Positions 61,543 to 64,000 of a DNA stretch of 64,000 nt are shown piece by piece (the first letter of the stretch is position 1; each line of letters starts with the position of its first letter). The stretch comes from JASHPR01 sp963833885 (GTDB lineage: Bacteria > Actinomycetota > Actinomycetes > Streptosporangiales > Streptosporangiaceae): contig CAWHZU010000007.1 of assembly GCA_963833885.1 (NCBI GenBank), positions 186,001 through 250,000 on the forward strand, read 5' to 3'. The position numbers were made by a program, and so were the translations under genes. A model generated the notes under the pieces. That model had not been told where the DNA came from, did no database searches, and was given only the letters and a program-made list of their open reading frames with translations.

Positions 61543-62126
61543 CACGAATGTCGGCCTGGAAGCCCCGCGAGCAATTTCGCCGGAACGACTTCCACGCGGA
61601 ACGGTCGCTCGGCTGATAGCGTCTCGCGGTCCGTGGCGGTGCCCAGCGTCACGTACTGGCCGTCGCGCAGTTCGTAGGCGGTGACCGAGGGCTCTAGCGG
61701 GTCCGGAACCACGATCCAGTAAGACGGGACACCGAAACGCTGGTAAGCCGCCTTCTTTCGGTTCAGGTCGATCAAGGCAGTGCTCGGTGACCTGATCTCG
61801 ACAGCCAGCAGTGGAGGCGCCGTGAGCTTGGCACCGCCGACATCCTCCCAGTGCACCACCACCACATCGGGATCGAACTCCGTATCGGCGGACAACTGCA
61901 ACGCGGGCTCCGGCAGAACGCAAAGGTCGGCTGGGCACAAGCTATCGAGCAACGTGGCCAGCCGCAGAGCAGCGAGCTGATGGACCGTGGTCGGCCGCGG
62001 GCTCACGACCAGAACTCCGTCCAGCAGTTCATACCGGCGCCCGTCATCAGGCAGCCTGTCCAGGTCGCCGACGGTGAACGGCTGGCCCCGAGCAGGCCAG
62101 GCTTCGGTGGTACTCACAGCACTCAT
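61542..62126 (-). CDS. Uma2-family (DUF820) nuclease-fold protein
   Basis: 194 residues from ATG 62126 (AAGGGGG upstream). Uma2 pattern: FTVGDLDRLPDDGRRYELLDGVLVV (in parts), FDPDVVVVHWED, LAVEIRSPSTALIDLNRKKAAYQRFGVPSYWIV (in parts). This supplies the Asp, Glu and Lys of a PD-(D/E)XK nuclease-type site. Widespread, multi-copy family of unproven role. Coupled to nat by ATGA. Confidence 0.88.
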   Translation of the reverse strand: MSAVSTTEAWPARGQPFTVGDLDRLPDDGRRYELLDGVLVVSPRPTTVHQLAALRLATLLDSLCPADLCVLPEPALQLSADTEFDPDVVVVHWEDVGGAKLTAPPLLAVEIRSPSTALIDLNRKKAAYQRFGVPSYWIVVPDPLEPSVTAYELRDGQYVTLGTATDRETLSAERPFRVEVVPAKLLAGLPGRHS

Positions 62127-62181
62127 CGTGCCCCCTTCGTTCCATGCGGTCCACTCTGGCAACCACTGCCGACATTTCTCC

Positions 62182-62451
62182 TCAAGCCAGGATCAATGCA
62201 CCCAGGCTCCGAAGGAGGTCACTGGACAGGGGACTGGTGACAGGACATTGAGGTGGATCACGGGCGTGCCGCTCGGCCAGGAGAAGGTTGGCGTCGCACG
62301 GGCCGCATAATGCGTCGGCGCAGCAGGGGCAGGGACGGCCATCGTGCAGGCGCCAGGCGATGGCGTCGCCGATGGCCTGGGACAGCAGGACGGGGTTGCC
62401 AGACGCGGGGTGTTTTCCATCGGTCATGTACCGGGTCTCCTCGCGGATCAT
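62182..62451 (-). CDS. small Cys-rich protein (89 aa)
   Basis: ATG 62451 overlaps the stop of the anti-sigma-type gene (ATGA); ATG 62427 (GAGGAG upstream) is an alternative. Central DGRPCPCCADALCGPCDANL gives five Cys in a zinc-ribbon-like spacing. Resembles small actinomycete proteins found beside XRE/DUF397 and HATPase genes. Function unknown; the C-terminal third looks less conserved. Confidence 0.55.
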   Translation of the reverse strand: MIREETRYMTDGKHPASGNPVLLSQAIGDAIAWRLHDGRPCPCCADALCGPCDANLLLAERHARDPPQCPVTSPLSSDLLRSLGALILA

Positions 62452-62843
62452 GAACGGTCCATTTCGAACCAGACGGTCCAGCCATCGGCGCTCTGGCCAT
62501 CGCGCCCCCAGCTAGATGCCAGATGGCTGACGATGAGTAACCCGCGGCCGTGCCTTTCGTCGCCGTCGCCCGGATGGGCCCAGGAGCCGCCCTGGTCGTC
62601 TACTGATACGCGCAGGTGCTGGCTGTGCAGTTCGACCCGGACCGTGTAGTGCCCGCCGTCGTGGGAGCGGCTGTGCACGGTGGCGTTCGTGGCGAGTTCG
62701 GACAGGCAGAGCACGGCCTCGTCGGCTTTCGGCAGGTCACCCAGGACCCCGACCAGGAAGCTTCGCGCTTCCCGGATCTGCGCGGCATCGGCGGGAAAGC
62801 TGCGCGACCAAACAAGCGGCGGCGCCATCGTGACCTCATGCAT
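62448..62843 (-). CDS. ATP-binding anti-sigma-type protein (HATPase_c_2)
   Basis: 131 residues from ATG 62843 (AGGAG upstream). GHKL/HATPase_c_2 fold: LCLSELATNATVHSRSH (N-box), VSVDDQGGSW (G1-like), HGRGLLIVSHLASSWG. Such RsbW/SpoIIAB-like proteins are abundant in actinomycetes next to XRE-DUF397 pairs and may act as serine kinases or anti-sigma factors. It is divergent from the XRE gene and coupled to the small Cys-rich protein. Confidence 0.88.
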   Translation of the reverse strand: MHEVTMAPPLVWSRSFPADAAQIREARSFLVGVLGDLPKADEAVLCLSELATNATVHSRSHDGGHYTVRVELHSQHLRVSVDDQGGSWAHPGDGDERHGRGLLIVSHLASSWGRDGQSADGWTVWFEMDRS

Positions 62844-62985
62844 TGCGTCTCCTGCGTCTCTGGCCGTGTTATCGATGGTTATCCTTTCCCGACTGCATTT
62901 AGGATGATTGGCGGATGGATTAAGCAGTCGGAACCTGTCGGAATGCCACACCTTGGTGGCGGGACTGTCGGAAAAGAGCCGCGGG

Positions 62986-63819
62986 ATGCCTCTGATACGT
63001 GAGCTTGACCCGAGCGCAGGCCCACTGGACTTCTTTGGCGCTGAGCTTCGCCGCGCGCGGACGTCGGCCAGGCTGAGCCAGGAGCAGTTAGGCCAGCGGC
63101 TCGGCTACTCCGGAGCCCAGGTCGGCAAAGTCGAGACGGGCGAGCGCTCCCCATCACAGGACTTCGCCGAGGGCTGCGATCGGGCACTCGATACCGACGG
63201 CCTGTTCTTGAGGATTTACCAGCTCGCCCGGCGCTGGGACGGCCCGCATCCGCAGTGGTTCCACGACTGGCTGCGTATAGAGCAAGAGGCCACAGCATTG
63301 CGCTGGTGGGAGCCAATGCTCGTGCCGGGTTTGCTGCAGACCGTCGACTACGCCCGCGCGCTGTTTTGCGGCTGGCGCAGCGCCAGCGATGACGAATTAG
63401 AGGAGCTCGTCAACGCTCGCATCGAGCGCCAGAGCATCCTCGACCGGCCGACGCCGCCGGAGCTGTGGGTGGTCATCGATGAAGCGGTGCTGCACCGGCT
63501 CATCGGCTCGCCGAGAGTCATGCATGACCAGTTGCTGCACCTGGCCGACTGCGCGTGCCGCAAGGGCATCACGATCCAGGTCGTGCCCGCAGACGCCGGG
63601 GCGCACGCTGGGTTACTGGGGGCCTTCATTGTCGCTGGTTTTGGCGAGGCTGCGCCGAGTATGTTGTATGTGGAAACGGCGGTCGAAGGTCAGACAATAG
63701 AGAAGTCTTCCCTGGTCGACAGGGCAGGATCAGCTTTTGATCGAGTGCGGGCTGAGGCGCTGCCGCATAAGAGCTCGCGAGATTTGATCGAGAAGGTAGC
63801 TGAGGAGCGATGGACGTGA
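62986..63819 (+). CDS. XRE-family regulator with DUF5753 domain
   Basis: 277 residues. Cro/C1-type HTH (LRRARTSARLSQEQLGQRLG, YSGAQVGKVETGERSPS) followed by the DUF5753 sensor-like domain (EQEATALRWWEPMLVPGLLQTVDYARAL, in parts). ATG 62986 places the HTH at the usual distance. The gene pairs with the overlapping DUF397 gene, the very common actinomycete two-gene unit (BldB-/WhiJ-like systems) that affects development and antibiotic production. Confidence 0.9.
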   Translation: MPLIRELDPSAGPLDFFGAELRRARTSARLSQEQLGQRLGYSGAQVGKVETGERSPSQDFAEGCDRALDTDGLFLRIYQLARRWDGPHPQWFHDWLRIEQEATALRWWEPMLVPGLLQTVDYARALFCGWRSASDDELEELVNARIERQSILDRPTPPELWVVIDEAVLHRLIGSPRVMHDQLLHLADCACRKGITIQVVPADAGAHAGLLGAFIVAGFGEAAPSMLYVETAVEGQTIEKSSLVDRAGSAFDRVRAEALPHKSSRDLIEKVAEERWT

Positions 63820-64000
63820 GTAGCGCTATGTGGCGCAAGAGCAGCTACAGCGGTGGCAACGGCGGTGCTTGTGTGGAGGTTGCCGTCCTGCGGGAAGGCG
63901 GCTTGGCCGTGCGTGACTCCAAGGACCCGGAGGGCGCGAGGCTGGCGTTCACGGCGGAGGAGTGGGCGGCGTTCACCGCCGGGGTGAAGGCCGGAGAGTT
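63810..64000 (+). CDS. DUF397 protein, partial (runs off window)
   Basis: ATG 63810 overlaps the end of the XRE gene by ten bases; ATG 63828 is an alternative. WRKSSYSGGNGGACVEVA and VRDSKDPEGARLAFTAEEWAAF are the DUF397 signatures. About 63 residues are seen and the end lies beyond the window. DUF397 proteins are the small partners, probable antitoxin- or co-regulator-like, of XRE/DUF5753 regulators. Confidence 0.92.
   Translation, partial: MDVSSAMWRKSSYSGGNGGACVEVAVLREGGLAVRDSKDPEGARLAFTAEEWAAFTAGVKAGE

Noticed and set aside
1..64000. tRNA, rRNA, insertion sequences, integrase or attachment sites
   Set aside because: I looked for tRNA-like TTCGA loops with paired stems, transposase motifs and flanking inverted repeats and found none convincing. 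Accessory genes here are therefore not tied to a visible mobile element.

Overview
The window is very GC-rich, uses GTG starts freely and packs genes with 4-base ATGA/GTGA overlaps. It carries TetR, PadR, LacI and ECF-sigma regulators, an XRE/DUF5753 regulator followed by a DUF397 gene beside a HATPase_c_2 anti-sigma-type protein, EspC/WXG100-like type VII secretion genes, mycothiol-type DinB genes and MoxR-vWA genes. Together these indicate a filamentous actinomycete (Streptosporangiales/Catenulisporales/Streptomycetales type); the species cannot be named. No rRNA, tRNA, CRISPR array, complete insertion sequence or phage module was seen.

Layout. 86-4937 (minus): a translationally coupled MoxR ATPase/vWA operon headed by a 26-codon ORF. 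5511-10742: LacI regulator, class III aminotransferase, TetR/NmrA divergent pair, TetR plus membrane-protein pair with twin operators. 10769-17233 (minus): catabolic operon with a DeoR regulator, APC permease, glycerol-kinase-like FGGY kinase, GlpA-like FAD/[2Fe-2S] oxidoreductase and a second FAD oxidoreductase (frameshifted). 17359-20707: hydrolase, PF04185 phosphoesterase, SnoaL-tailed ECF sigma factor. 20965-30821: the most accessory-looking part, with a type VII secretion-like pair (small helical partner plus a glycine-zipper LXG/WXG-like protein), unknown proteins, TrpB2, a superinfection-immunity-like membrane protein, a DsbA/FrnE remnant, a membrane protein with about 26 tryptophan repeats, and a convergent RelA/SpoT-fold toxin candidate with its putative immunity gene. 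30922-36276: DinB-like protein, frameshifted AraC regulator, cobalamin-binding protein, PadR-controlled ABC exporter. 36289-41103: creatinase-like M24 protein (frameshifted), APC permease, LacI, class-I amidotransferase-like protein. 41146-44172: ABC exporter whose ATPase carries an N-terminal PLDc_N membrane segment, divergent from a PadR operon across a perfect 25-bp palindrome. 44214-49303: lipoprotein-like hydrolase, MFS transporter, xylBA. 49338-59898: secreted and membrane proteins, SDR/TetR pair with twin operators, GH25-like secreted protein, second PF04185 phosphoesterase, FMN reductase, DHA2 exporter, AbrB protein. 60160-64000: LOG lysine-decarboxylase-like protein, arylamine N-acetyltransferase, Uma2 nuclease-like protein, and the HATPase/XRE/DUF397 group.

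Themes. (1) Four otherwise intact genes (vWA at about 660, FAD oxidoreductase at about 11667, AraC at about 31849, M24 at about 36880) each carry one single-base-type frameshift. This looks either like uncorrected indels in GC-rich runs or like recent decay. (2) Short imperfect tandem duplications sit at gene 3' ends (18187, 49298, 52753, 58678, 60091). (3) Nearly every regulator has a visible palindromic or repeated operator candidate. The best candidates for an undescribed system are the RelA/SpoT toxin-immunity pair with the neighbouring tryptophan-repeat membrane protein and nearby type VII-like pair, and the MoxR-vWA operon with its tiny leader ORF.
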